NCBI GenBank assembly: GCA_002841395.1
Contig: PGZM01000001.1
Span: 548,089-612,088 of the forward strand
Direction: 5' to 3'
Length of the DNA: 64,000 bases
Source: Firmicutes bacterium HGW-Firmicutes-9
GTDB taxonomy: Bacteria > Bacillota > Clostridia > Christensenellales > CAG-138
A program made the translations under genes and the position numbers. Each line of letters starts with the position of its first letter. The first letter of the stretch is position 1. Under the pieces are notes generated by a model that was given only the letters and a program-made list of their open reading frames with translations, ran no database searches and was not told where the DNA came from. Below are positions 42,988 to 51,372 of this stretch, piece by piece.

Positions 42988-43045
42988 GGCGGAAAATTTG
43001 CGCCAAAACGTGCGCGAAAAACGCGCAGAGAGGCGCGGTAAATCC

Positions 43046-43074
43046 TTGACAAAACACCGTTGAACCGATACAAT
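43046..43074 (+). promoter_or_regulatory. Promoter for yceD-rpmF
   Basis: A consensus TTGACA (43046-43051) and TACAAT (43069-43074) with 17-base spacing lie about 90 bases before yceD. Confidence 0.85.
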
Positions 43075-43165
43075 ACTTAAGGTTGCGTGGAAACGCGCGG
43101 TAGTTTTGTGCGCGCTAGTAGGTAGATACGCGCCGATTTCCTCGGCGGTAAAGGCGGTGGAGATC

Positions 43166-43633
43166 ATGCGGATTCGAGTTGCAAACGCCATTCGGCAAAC
43201 GGGAGAGTCGTTTTCATTTGAAGCGGCGGAACAGTTTTCCGATCAGGTGTACGGTGAGCGGGCGGTTTCGTTCGCAGAGCCGGTCTCGGTCAGCGGAACG
43301 TATGTCTATGATGGCAAGGCGTTTACGGTGAGCGCGAAAGCAACAGCACTCGTGAATACCGAGTGCGCCAGATGCACAAAACTCTTTGCCGAACGCATCG
43401 CGTTTTCCTTTTCGGAGCGATTTGTAAAAGGAGAAGACGAGGCGTCCGACGACGAGACCTATCCGTATTCGGGAGACGAGCTTCTGCTCGACAAAGCCGT
43501 GCTGGACAATCTCTTTTTAGAGCTTCCCATCGCGAGCATCTGCCGGGAGGATTGCAAGGGTTTATGCCCCGTCTGCGGAGCGGATCTCAACACAACCAAA
43601 TGCGATTGCACCACAGAGGAAGCCTGGGAGTAA
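43166..43633 (+). CDS. DUF177/YceD family protein
   Basis: The 155-residue protein has the DUF177 layout. Strand-rich N-terminal segments are followed by CARCTKLFAERIAFSFSERF in the middle, a C-terminal ELPIASICREDCKGLCPVCGADLNTTKCDC with a cysteine cluster that probably binds zinc, and an acidic end. It is regularly found directly before rpmF, as here, and in plants and bacteria it has been linked to 23S rRNA accumulation. The start is ATG 43166 with GGTGGAGATC upstream. Confidence 0.92.
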   Translation: MRIRVANAIRQTGESFSFEAAEQFSDQVYGERAVSFAEPVSVSGTYVYDGKAFTVSAKATALVNTECARCTKLFAERIAFSFSERFVKGEDEASDDETYPYSGDELLLDKAVLDNLFLELPIASICREDCKGLCPVCGADLNTTKCDCTTEEAWE

Positions 43634-43672
43634 CATTCTAGTGCTATCAGATGAAGAATAGGAGGGATTATC

Positions 43673-43873
43673 ATGGCAGTACCCAAGAGAAAAACGTCCA
43701 AGGCAAGGCGTGATTCGCGCAGAGCATCGAACTTCAAAGTAGCCGAAGTGCAGCTGGGCGAGTGCCCGCAGTGCCACTCGCTTGTACCGTCCCACACGGT
43801 ATGCAAGACGTGCGGGTATTACGGCGGCAAGCTGGTCGTCGACATGGAACAGAAGGAAAAGAAGAACGCCTGA
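43673..43873 (+). CDS. rpmF: 50S ribosomal protein L32
   Basis: The 66-residue protein has the standard N terminus (MAVPKRKTSKARRDSRRAS) and four cysteines in two CxxC pairs (CPQCHSL and CKTCGYY), the zinc-binding C+ form. It is part of the 50S subunit. It is preceded by GGAGGGATTATC and followed by a terminator; yceD upstream is probably co-transcribed. Confidence 0.98.
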   Translation: MAVPKRKTSKARRDSRRASNFKVAEVQLGECPQCHSLVPSHTVCKTCGYYGGKLVVDMEQKEKKNA

Positions 43874-43924
43874 TCATCCATCCTTCGGAATATGTCGAAC
43901 CCTTCGACAGCAAGTTTTGCAAAA

Positions 43925-43968
43925 GCAAAGAGACTTCTTGTGTCATTCGACGCGGGAAGTCTTTTTGC
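43925..43968 (+). terminator. Terminator after rpmF
   Basis: GCAAAGAGACTTC and GAAGTCTTTTTGC form a long stem with an 18-base loop; the T-run is partly inside the stem. Confidence 0.7.
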
Positions 43969-44015
43969 TTGCCTGCGGTTTAACTGCAGGGAAATGCTTC
44001 AAACACCTGTTTGCG

Positions 44016-44044
44016 TTGCGCTTGCTGAAATTTTTGCGTATAAT
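44016..44044 (+). promoter_or_regulatory. Promoter for plsX
   Basis: TTGCGC (44016-44021) and TATAAT (44039-44044) are 17 bases apart, about 120 bases before plsX. Confidence 0.7.
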
Positions 44045-44125
44045 AAACCAATCTGGTTTATGCGTTGCAGAATTCTATTTATTCGGACTTATCAATTTAT
44101 CTGCGCGCATCGGGATTTTGGGACA

Positions 44126-44143
44126 GCGGCGTCATCACGCCGC
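44126..44143 (+). repeat. Inverted repeat in the plsX leader
   Basis: GCGGCGT-CATC-ACGCCGC is a 7-bp perfect inverted repeat ending six bases before the GGGAGA ribosome-binding site of plsX. It could form a stable RNA hairpin or an operator. It does not match the known FapR operator. Confidence 0.6.
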
Positions 44144-44164
44144 GGAATTGGGAGAAGATATAGC

Positions 44165-45172
44165 ATGAGAATTGCCATCGATGCGATGGGCGGCGATCAC
44201 GCGCCGCAGGCAGTGTTTGAGGGCGTCAAGCTCGTTTTGCCCGAACTCAAGAAGGACGTAGAGCTCGTACTCTACGGCGACGAAACCATCATCAAAGATG
44301 GATTGGCTGCGCTAGGCGTCAACGATGTGCGTGTTTCCGTGGTACACACCACGGAGGTCGTGGGTTGCGATGAGCAACCGACGCTCGCGATTCGTAAAAA
44401 GAAGGACTCCTCCATGGTGCGTGCGGTGGAATCCGTCGCAACAGGAGAAGCCGACTGTGTGCTTTCCGCGGGAAGCACCGGCGCGCTGCTCACGGGAGCC
44501 ACGCTGATCATAAAAAGGCTCAAGGGCGTGAAGCGTCCCGCGCTCGCGACCATTATGCCGACGGTGGACTCCTGCATGCTGCTGCTCGACTGCGGCGCAA
44601 ACACGGACTGCAAGAGCGACTATCTTGTGCAGTTTGCGCTGATGGGCTCCGCGTACATGAAGAGCGTCATCGGTGTGAATAGCCCGCGCGTGGGTCTTCT
44701 CAACAACGGCGCGGAAGAGGAGAAGGGCAACGAACTCACGAAAGAGACACATCAGCTGCTTAAAACCGCTCCGATCAATTTCACCGGCAACTGCGAAGGC
44801 AGAGATGTGTTGAGCGGCGCGTTTGACGTGGTCGTTTGCGACGGTTTTGACGGCAACATCGTGCTCAAGGGCACGGAAGGCGCAGCGGGACTGATCATGG
44901 ACCTGCTCAAGCAGGGGCTGATGTCGAGCTTCCGCACCAAGATCGGAGCACTGATCTGCAAGCCTGCGTTCAAGCTGCTCAAAAAGAAGCTGGACTACAC
45001 CGAGTATGGTGGCGCGCCGCTGCTCGGCGTCAACGGCGGCGTCATCAAGGCGCACGGCAGCTCCAACGGGAAATCGTTCCGCTCGGCGATCCTGCAGGCG
45101 GAGAAGCTCGTTTCCTCGGACGTGACGCATCTGCTCGGCGATGAGATCACAAAATTCGGCATCGAGGAATAA
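44165..45172 (+). CDS. plsX: Phosphate acyltransferase PlsX
   Basis: PlsX makes acyl-phosphate from acyl-ACP, the donor for the first acylation of glycerol-3-phosphate. The 335-residue product has MRIAIDAMGGDHAPQAVFEG at the N terminus, VLSAGSTGALLTGAT, NNGAEEEKGNE and the C-terminal GAPLLGVNGGVIKAHGSSN. The start is ATG 44165 after GGGAGA; the longer frame to 43892 crosses the terminator and promoter. It is followed by acpP, whose product is both substrate carrier and neighbour in many Bacillota, though no fapR or fab genes are beside it. Confidence 0.97.
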   Translation: MRIAIDAMGGDHAPQAVFEGVKLVLPELKKDVELVLYGDETIIKDGLAALGVNDVRVSVVHTTEVVGCDEQPTLAIRKKKDSSMVRAVESVATGEADCVLSAGSTGALLTGATLIIKRLKGVKRPALATIMPTVDSCMLLLDCGANTDCKSDYLVQFALMGSAYMKSVIGVNSPRVGLLNNGAEEEKGNELTKETHQLLKTAPINFTGNCEGRDVLSGAFDVVVCDGFDGNIVLKGTEGAAGLIMDLLKQGLMSSFRTKIGALICKPAFKLLKKKLDYTEYGGAPLLGVNGGVIKAHGSSNGKSFRSAILQAEKLVSSDVTHLLGDEITKFGIEE

Positions 45173-45222
45173 GCCAGGCAGGAGTAATACAGTTGCATGC
45201 GGCGTGCGCTGCAGGGCAAGCA

Positions 45223-45251
45223 TTGACATACGGCATCGTTTCCGATAGAAT
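45223..45251 (+). promoter_or_regulatory. Promoter for acpP
   Basis: TTGACA (45223-45228) and TAGAAT (45246-45251) are 17 bases apart, 49 bases before the start. Confidence 0.85.
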
Positions 45252-45300
45252 ACTACGCGAATGAGATGCGTGAAAAACGCATTGAAAAGGAGTTTTGAAC

Positions 45301-45525
45301 ATGTTTTTTGAAAAAGTTAGAGATATTATCGCAAAACAGCTGGACATCGAAGCAAGCACCATCACCATGAGCAGCCGCCTGATCGACGACCTGAAGGCCG
45401 ACTCGCTGGACATCGTGGAACTCATCATGGATCTCGAGCAGGAATTCAACATCGAGATTCCGGACGAAGAACTCCCCAAGGTACAGACCGTTTCCGACAT
45501 CGTCGGCTACCTCGAGAAGAAGTAA
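45301..45525 (+). CDS. acpP: Acyl carrier protein
   Basis: The 74-residue acidic protein has the phosphopantetheine site [11 protein letters not shown] with Ser35 and Leu36 in the DSL motif. It carries growing acyl chains in fatty-acid synthesis and donates them to PlsX. The start is ATG 45301 with AAGGAG eight bases upstream; the in-frame TTG at 45295 would put the ribosome-binding site too close. Confidence 0.97.
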   Translation: MFFEKVRDIIAKQLDIEASTITMSSRLIDDLKADSLDIVELIMDLEQEFNIEIPDEELPKVQTVSDIVGYLEKK

Positions 45526-45545
45526 GCAACAACATGCAATCATTG

Positions 45546-45585
45546 ACCCGCATCCGAAGGCTGAGAGAGGGTGCGGGTTTTTTTG
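45546..45585 (+). terminator. Terminator after acpP
   Basis: ACCCGCATC pairs with GGTGCGGGT (9 bp, one G-T) around a 15-base loop, followed by TTTTTT. Confidence 0.85.
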
Positions 45586-45687
45586 TAAGCGAAGTGCGGC
45601 AAACCCTGTGCGACGCTTGTTTTTTCATGAATTCTGACCAATAATAGTATTAAGCACGATCAAAATTCAAATGCCAAAGGATGTTTC

Positions 45688-46401
45688 ATGACGCAGCAGC
45701 ACGACACGCTCTCCAGCCTGGAAGCAACCCTTGAGTATACGTTTACCGACCGTTCCCTATTGGAAACGGCGCTGACGCATACCTCGTTTGTCAAAGGAGA
45801 CGGAAAGCGGCAGACGCACAACGAACGCCTGGAGTTTCTGGGTGATGCTGTGCTGGAGCTTTGCGTGAGCGAGCATCTCTATCTACAGCAGCCGAAGATG
45901 CAGGAGGGCGCGATGACGCGCCACCGCGCGCGGCTGGTTTGCGAGCGCGCGCTCTACAGCGCGGCGGTCTCGCTCGGCATTCCCGCGCATCTGCGCCTCG
46001 GCAACGGCGAAGAGCTCACGGGCGGGCGAAACAAGCCCTCCATCGTCTCGGATGCGCTTGAAGCGGTGCTCGGCGCGATCTTCCTGGACGGCGGAATCGG
46101 CAATGCCAAACGCGTGATCATCGAGCGGGTCATCCGTCTCCTCGAAGAAGCGCGCGTGGACGAAACCGACAAAGATTACAAAACCCGCTTGCAAGAGCAT
46201 GTCCAAAAGGGGCATATCGGCACGCTGGAATATGAATGTATGGACGAAGCAGGCCCGGAACACCAGAAACGATTCACCATCTGCGTGCGCCTATCCGGCG
46301 AAGCGATCGGCGAAGGAACGGGACTCAACAAACAGAGTGCAGGACAGGAAGCGGCAAAAGCCGCACTGATCCGCCTTGGCGTACTGGAGGATGAAGCATG
46401 A
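45688..46401 (+). CDS. rnc: Ribonuclease III
   Basis: RNase III cuts double-stranded RNA and matures rRNA. The 237-residue protein carries the signature NERLEFLGDAVLEL (residues 45-58) with its metal-binding acids and the second acidic site in DALEAVLGAIFLDGG. A C-terminal double-stranded RNA-binding domain covers about residues 160-235 (GLNKQSAGQEAAKAALIRLG). It overlaps smc by 4 bases and starts the rnc-smc-ftsY run. The ribosome-binding site is AAAGGAT. Confidence 0.96.
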   Translation: MTQQHDTLSSLEATLEYTFTDRSLLETALTHTSFVKGDGKRQTHNERLEFLGDAVLELCVSEHLYLQQPKMQEGAMTRHRARLVCERALYSAAVSLGIPAHLRLGNGEELTGGRNKPSIVSDALEAVLGAIFLDGGIGNAKRVIIERVIRLLEEARVDETDKDYKTRLQEHVQKGHIGTLEYECMDEAGPEHQKRFTICVRLSGEAIGEGTGLNKQSAGQEAAKAALIRLGVLEDEA

Positions 46402-49400
46402 GGCTGACCAAACTGGAGCTCAACGGCTTTAAATCCTTCGCGCGCAAAACCGAGATTCGATTCGGCTCAGGCGTCACCGCCATCATAGGCCCCAACGGCA
46501 GCGGAAAGAGCAACATCTCCGATGCGGTGCGCTGGGTGCTCGGCGAGCAGAGCGCGAAAGCCCTGCGCGGCGGCAAGATGGAGGACGTCATCTTCAACGG
46601 CACGCAGCTGCGAAAAGCGCTCGCCTACAGCGAAGTAACCCTGACGTTTGACAACACGGACGGGCTATTGAAGGTGCCGTTTACCGAGGTCGCGATCACG
46701 CGCCGCGTTTACCGCAGCGGTGAGAGCGAATATTGCATCAACCGCAACAACTGCAGACTTCGCGACATCTCTGATCTTTTCTGTGACACTGGTATCGGAA
46801 AAGACGGCTATTCCATCATCAGCCAGGGCAAGGTGGAAGAGATTCTTTCCAATAAAAGCGGAGATCGCAGAGCCGCGTTTGAAGAAGCGGCCGGCGTGAT
46901 GCGCTATCGTGTCCGCAAAGAAGAGGCAGAGCGCAAACTCAACAACACCGAAAAAAACCTCGAACGCATCGAGGATATCTTAAAAGAACTCGGGGACAGG
47001 CTCGCTCCGCTGGAACAGCAGAGCGCGTCCGCGCGCACTTATCTGCGGCTGCGCGACGAACTCAAGGACCTCGAGGTCAATCTATTTCTCTATCAATATG
47101 ACCGCGTCAATGAAAAACTGATCCAGATTCAAGAGACCATGCGCCAGATGAACGAGGAGCGGGAGCTCGCCGAGAGCGGCGAAACCGCGCTTCTTTCCAC
47201 CTGCGCCGCATTGGAAGAGCAGTTGAAAACGCTGGATAGCGCGCTGAATGTGCAGCAGAACAAGCTCATGGGATTGGTTTCGGAAGCGGAGACACGCGTC
47301 GGCACCAGCCACGTGCTTGCCGAGCGCCGCGAAAACGCAAACGCGACTAAAAAGCGCATCGAACAGGAGCGCGAACAGAGCAAGGCGCGCATCGATGAGC
47401 TCGGCAACGTGATTGCTGGCTTGCAGGCAGACGAATCTGGACAGGCGGCACTGGCGCTGCTGGAAAAAGAGATGGAAGCCGCCGAAGCACGGCTGGCTGC
47501 CATCGACGCGGACATCTCTGCGCGTGAAACGGCTCTCGACGAGATGAAAAACAGCATCATCGAGGCGATGAACCGTGCTTCGGACTTCAAGTCCAGCGCA
47601 GCGCGATTTGACGCGATGAAGAGCTCCATCGGGGAGCGACTCGTCGCCATCGATCTGGAAGCGCAGCGTAGAGCGGACGAAACCGCGCGTCTGCGCGAAG
47701 AACTCGCGCTTGCCAAAGAACAGCACGTGGAAGAAGCCGGGCGACTCGAACAGGCTAAGCGCGATCTGGATGGTTCGGTTGAAAATCGCAGAAAGACGCT
47801 GGATGCGTTCACGTCTCTGCGCGAGGAGATTTCCCGCGACGAGCAGGGGATTTCGTCGATGCAATCCCGGATTCGAGTGCTGGATGAGATGCAGCGTTCT
47901 CGCGAAGGCTACTACGCGAGCGTCAAGAATATCTTAAAAGATGCGCCCAACGACGCAAAGCTCGGCCGCGCCATCGTCGGCGTGGTGGCGGAGCTTCTCC
48001 GCGTGCCGAAGGAATATGAAATCGCGATCACCATGGCGCTGGGCGGCACGCTGCAAAACATCGTGACTCCGACCGCCGAGGACGCAAAATACGTCATAGA
48101 ATATCTCCGCGCCAAGGATTACGGCAGAGCGACGTTGTTGCCGATGGCGCTTCTTAACCCCACGCGCATTACGCGCGAAGAGCGGGCGATGCTGGATATC
48201 CCCGGCTGCATCGACGTGGCAAACGAGCTAGTCGATTGCGACGACAACGTGCGAAACGTCATGGATTACCTGCTGTGCCGCACGATCATCGTAAAGAATC
48301 TCGACGCGGGCATCGCGCTGAAAAACCGCACGCGCGGCGCGTTCCATATTGCAACGCTCGAAGGCGACATCATCAGCACCGGCGGCTCGATGAGCGGCGG
48401 CAGCCTGCAAAAGCAGACGTTTAACCTCCTCAGCCGCGAACGCGAGCTGCAGGAACTGCGCGCAAAGCTCAAAAAAGCAGACGCCGCGCTGGAGGAGAAA
48501 AAGTCCGCGCTTCGCAAAGGCGAGCAGGATGTGTTCCGCTGTGATATTCAGGTGGATTCCTTCCGCGACGCTGTGCATGCCTGCGAAATCGCGGCGGCAA
48601 AACAGGCAGAGCAGTTGGACATCATCCGCAGAGACGTGGAGAACAGCGAGCTCTCCGAACAGGCGTTGCAGGATGAACGACTCCAGCTCACCGAAAACCT
48701 CGCGGAGGTTGAGCGCGAGCGCACAAGCGCGGACGAGCAGCAGACCGATATTGAGCAGGGCAACGCCAGTACGCGCGAGGATGTCACCCGCGCGCAGGGT
48801 GAGCTATATGAACTGCGCAAGCAGCGTGAAACCATCGCGGGCGAAGTCACCGAGCATAAAGTGCGCCGCATGGCGCTCAGCAAAGAACGCGACGCGGTCT
48901 ATGCCGAGCAGAAGCGGCTCGTTTCCGAGCATCGCGAGCTCACAATCCGCCTGACCGCGCTGGAGCGCGAAGCGGAGGAGAACGCGGCGAACATCGCCGC
49001 AATTGAGACGGAGCTTTCCGGCATGCATGCGCAGATCGAAAGCGACGGCGCAGTGACCACCGCCGAGAAGGAAGCGTTGAAGAAGATAGAGGAGGAGCGC
49101 GCAACCGTTTCTGCCTCGCTCTATGAACAGCGCACGCGGCGCGAAGAACTGCTCACAGGCTCCCGCGATCTTGCGGAGCGCATCCACAAGCAGGAGATGA
49201 CCCAGAGCAGGCTCGAGATGGAACTCGGCGCCATGCAGGATCATATCTGGAATGAATACGACCTCACGTATGAAAACGCGGCGGCGCTCAAGCACGAGAT
49301 CGCAATCGGCGCCAGCAATTCACGCGTGAGCGAGATCAAGCAGGAGATCAAGGGGCTTGGGGATATCAACCTGGGTTCCATCGAAGAATACAAGAGCGTA

Positions 49401-49985
49401 TTTGAACGGCACAGCGAGCTTGACACCCAGTGTCAGGATCTCAACAACGCCAAGCGCGATCTGGAAACACTGATCGTTGAGCTGACCGAGACCATGGAAA
49501 CCGTGTTCCTCAAACAGTTTGAGGTGATACAGGAGAACTTCTCCTCGACGTTTGCCGAGCTGTTCGGCGGCGGACAGGCGGAATTGCGGCTAGCGGATAA
49601 AAACGACGTGCTGGGCTGCGACATCGACATCATCGCGCAGCCGCCGGGCAAGAAACTACAGCTGCTGTCGCTGCTCTCTGGCGGCGAACGCACGCTGACC
49701 GCCATCGCGCTGCTGTTTGCGATGCTGAAACTCAAGCCGCCCGCGTTTTGCATGCTTGACGAGATCGAGTCCGCGCTGGACGAAGCGAACGTCTCCCGCT
49801 TTGCGGACTACGTCAAGCGCTATTCCGACGGCACGCAGTTCATCCTCATCACGCACCGCAAAGGAAGCATGGAGGTCTGCGACACGCTCTACGGCGTTTC
49901 GATGGAGGAGAAGGGCGTGAGCAAGGTGGTTTCCGCGCGCTTCGGAGAAAACGGCATCACCACAGCCCCGGAACAGGCAAGCTAA
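46398..49985 (+). CDS. smc: Chromosome segregation protein SMC
   Basis: The 1195-residue ATPase of the condensin complex. Walker A is GPNGSGKSNI (residues 31-40). Two long coiled coils flank the hinge (about residues 510-680; GRAIVGVVAELLRVPKEYEIA and GGSMSGGSLQKQ). The C-terminal half of the ATPase head has LLSGGERTLTAIALLFAM and Walker B AFCMLDEIESALD. Length and layout are standard. With ScpA and ScpB (not in the window) it organises the chromosome. It overlaps rnc and precedes ftsY by 36 bases. Confidence 0.97.
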   Translation: MRLTKLELNGFKSFARKTEIRFGSGVTAIIGPNGSGKSNISDAVRWVLGEQSAKALRGGKMEDVIFNGTQLRKALAYSEVTLTFDNTDGLLKVPFTEVAITRRVYRSGESEYCINRNNCRLRDISDLFCDTGIGKDGYSIISQGKVEEILSNKSGDRRAAFEEAAGVMRYRVRKEEAERKLNNTEKNLERIEDILKELGDRLAPLEQQSASARTYLRLRDELKDLEVNLFLYQYDRVNEKLIQIQETMRQMNEERELAESGETALLSTCAALEEQLKTLDSALNVQQNKLMGLVSEAETRVGTSHVLAERRENANATKKRIEQEREQSKARIDELGNVIAGLQADESGQAALALLEKEMEAAEARLAAIDADISARETALDEMKNSIIEAMNRASDFKSSAARFDAMKSSIGERLVAIDLEAQRRADETARLREELALAKEQHVEEAGRLEQAKRDLDGSVENRRKTLDAFTSLREEISRDEQGISSMQSRIRVLDEMQRSREGYYASVKNILKDAPNDAKLGRAIVGVVAELLRVPKEYEIAITMALGGTLQNIVTPTAEDAKYVIEYLRAKDYGRATLLPMALLNPTRITREERAMLDIPGCIDVANELVDCDDNVRNVMDYLLCRTIIVKNLDAGIALKNRTRGAFHIATLEGDIISTGGSMSGGSLQKQTFNLLSRERELQELRAKLKKADAALEEKKSALRKGEQDVFRCDIQVDSFRDAVHACEIAAAKQAEQLDIIRRDVENSELSEQALQDERLQLTENLAEVERERTSADEQQTDIEQGNASTREDVTRAQGELYELRKQRETIAGEVTEHKVRRMALSKERDAVYAEQKRLVSEHRELTIRLTALEREAEENAANIAAIETELSGMHAQIESDGAVTTAEKEALKKIEEERATVSASLYEQRTRREELLTGSRDLAERIHKQEMTQSRLEMELGAMQDHIWNEYDLTYENAAALKHEIAIGASNSRVSEIKQEIKGLGDINLGSIEEYKSVFERHSELDTQCQDLNNAKRDLETLIVELTETMETVFLKQFEVIQENFSSTFAELFGGGQAELRLADKNDVLGCDIDIIAQPPGKKLQLLSLLSGGERTLTAIALLFAMLKLKPPAFCMLDEIESALDEANVSRFADYVKRYSDGTQFILITHRKGSMEVCDTLYGVSMEEKGVSKVVSARFGENGITTAPEQAS

Positions 49986-50021
49986 GATTCCAAGAGAATA
50001 AAATCTTTTAAAGGTAGACAT

Positions 50022-50939
50022 ATGGAAAAGAAACCATTGTTTCAGAAATGGAAGACAGGCCTCGGCAAAACCCGCACGGGTCTTCTCGCGCGTTTGTTCG
50101 CTTCCAAGGACGGCATCAACGAGGATTTTTATGAAGAGCTCGAAGAGGCGCTGATCCTCGCGGATGCAGGTGCCGCTGTGACCGAACGGTTGCTGGATGA
50201 TCTGCAGGCCGTCATCAAAGAACAAAAGATTTCCGACCGTGCGGGCGCGAGAAAAGCGCTCGCGGGGTTGATTGCAGAGGCCGTCACCACGACGAAGCCG
50301 TTTTCGGCAGATCAGGGCAACGCAGTCGTGCTCATCGTCGGCGTCAACGGCGTCGGCAAGACCACCAGCATCGGGAAACTCGCCAACAGCTATCGCGAGC
50401 AGGGCAGAAAAGTCATGCTCGCTGCGGCGGATACCTTCCGCGCGGCGGCTGCCGAGCAGCTCGGCGAATGGGCCAAGCGTGCGGATGTCGCGATGGTGCG
50501 CCATAACGAAGGCGCGGATCCCGCTGCGGTGGTGTTTGACGCAATCGCCTCCTATAAGGCAAAGGGCTGCGATCTGCTTTTGTGCGATACGGCAGGGAGA
50601 CTTCACAACAAAGCAAACCTGATGAACGAGCTAGGCAAGATTCGCCGCGTGATCGCGCGTGAACTGCCGGAGACGCCCTGCGAAACCCTGCTCGTACTGG
50701 ACGCGGTGACGGGGCAGAACGCGGTTGCGCAGGCGCGCGCGTTTGCGGAGGTGTGCCAGCTCGACGGCGTGATCCTCACCAAGCTCGACGGCACGGCAAA
50801 AGGCGGCGTGGTGATCTCCATCTGCGAGACGCTGCATGTGCCCGTTCGCTTCGTCGGCGTGGGAGAAGGAATCGACGACCTGCAAGCTTTCGACCCGGAG
50901 CTGTTTGCGGAAGCCTTGCTTGCAAGTGACGCAGATTAG
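50022..50939 (+). CDS. ftsY: SRP receptor FtsY
   Basis: The 305-residue GTPase pairs with Ffh at the membrane. It has the NG domain with G1 as VGVNGVGKTTSIGKLA, then AADTFRAAAAEQL, DTAGRLHNKANLM and ILTKLDGTAKGG. The acidic A domain found in E. coli is absent; a short basic amphipathic N terminus (KWKTGLGKTRTGLLARLFAS) probably touches the membrane, as in other Gram-positive FtsY. ATG 50022 follows AAAGGTAGACAT. Confidence 0.97.
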   Translation: MEKKPLFQKWKTGLGKTRTGLLARLFASKDGINEDFYEELEEALILADAGAAVTERLLDDLQAVIKEQKISDRAGARKALAGLIAEAVTTTKPFSADQGNAVVLIVGVNGVGKTTSIGKLANSYREQGRKVMLAAADTFRAAAAEQLGEWAKRADVAMVRHNEGADPAAVVFDAIASYKAKGCDLLLCDTAGRLHNKANLMNELGKIRRVIARELPETPCETLLVLDAVTGQNAVAQARAFAEVCQLDGVILTKLDGTAKGGVVISICETLHVPVRFVGVGEGIDDLQAFDPELFAEALLASDAD

Positions 50940-50969
50940 CAGAAATCGGGCATAAACCAAACAATTCAC

Positions 50970-51027
50970 TTGACAAAATCACCACACCCCGTATAATAGG
51001 TACGGTGTAAAGCTATTCTGCTTTACA
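50970..51027 (+). promoter_or_regulatory. Promoter for ylxM-ffh with a 5'-terminal hairpin
   Basis: TTGACA (50970-50975) and TATAAT (50992-50997) are 16 bases apart. The transcript would start close to 51004 and fold at once into TGTAAAG-CTATTCTG-CTTTACA (51006-51027), a perfect 7-bp hairpin. The hairpin's last base is the first base of the AGGTG ribosome-binding site. Confidence 0.75.
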
Positions 51028-51036
51028 GGTGATGAA

Positions 51037-51372
51037 ATGGATCGATTGGTCGAACTTGGACAACTCATGGATTGGTACGGTGCTTTTTTAACCGAGCGCC
51101 AGCGTTCGCTTGTGCGCCAGTACGCTTACGAAGACTGCTCTCTCGGCGAAATTGCCGAGCGCGAGGGCATCTCCCGGCAGGCAGTGCGGGACGCGATCTT
51201 AACCGCGGAAACCGAGCTCAAAAACATGGAATCCAAGCTCAACTTGATAGAAACCAATGAAAAGCTGCGCGTTTTGATCGAGCAACTCGACAACACGCAG
51301 CTCAACGAAGCGCAAAAAGACCTGCTCCGGCAAATCCGCGAGCTGGTTTCGGAGGAAGAAGATGGCGTTTGA
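51037..51372 (+). CDS. ylxM: YlxM/p13-like helix-turn-helix protein
   Basis: The 111-residue protein has the UPF0122 layout: LMDWYGAFLTERQRSLVRQYAYEDCSLGEIAEREGISRQAVRDAI, a sigma-factor region 4-like helix-turn-helix, then a helical tail. It stands directly before ffh and has been proposed to regulate the SRP operon; in streptococci it binds SRP components. It overlaps ffh by 11 bases. Confidence 0.94.
   Translation: MDRLVELGQLMDWYGAFLTERQRSLVRQYAYEDCSLGEIAEREGISRQAVRDAILTAETELKNMESKLNLIETNEKLRVLIEQLDNTQLNEAQKDLLRQIRELVSEEEDGV

Noticed and set aside
50940-51036. SRP RNA gene near ffh/ftsY
   Set aside because: The gap is too short and contains only a promoter and a small hairpin; the conserved GGAA/GNRA tip of SRP RNA is not seen.
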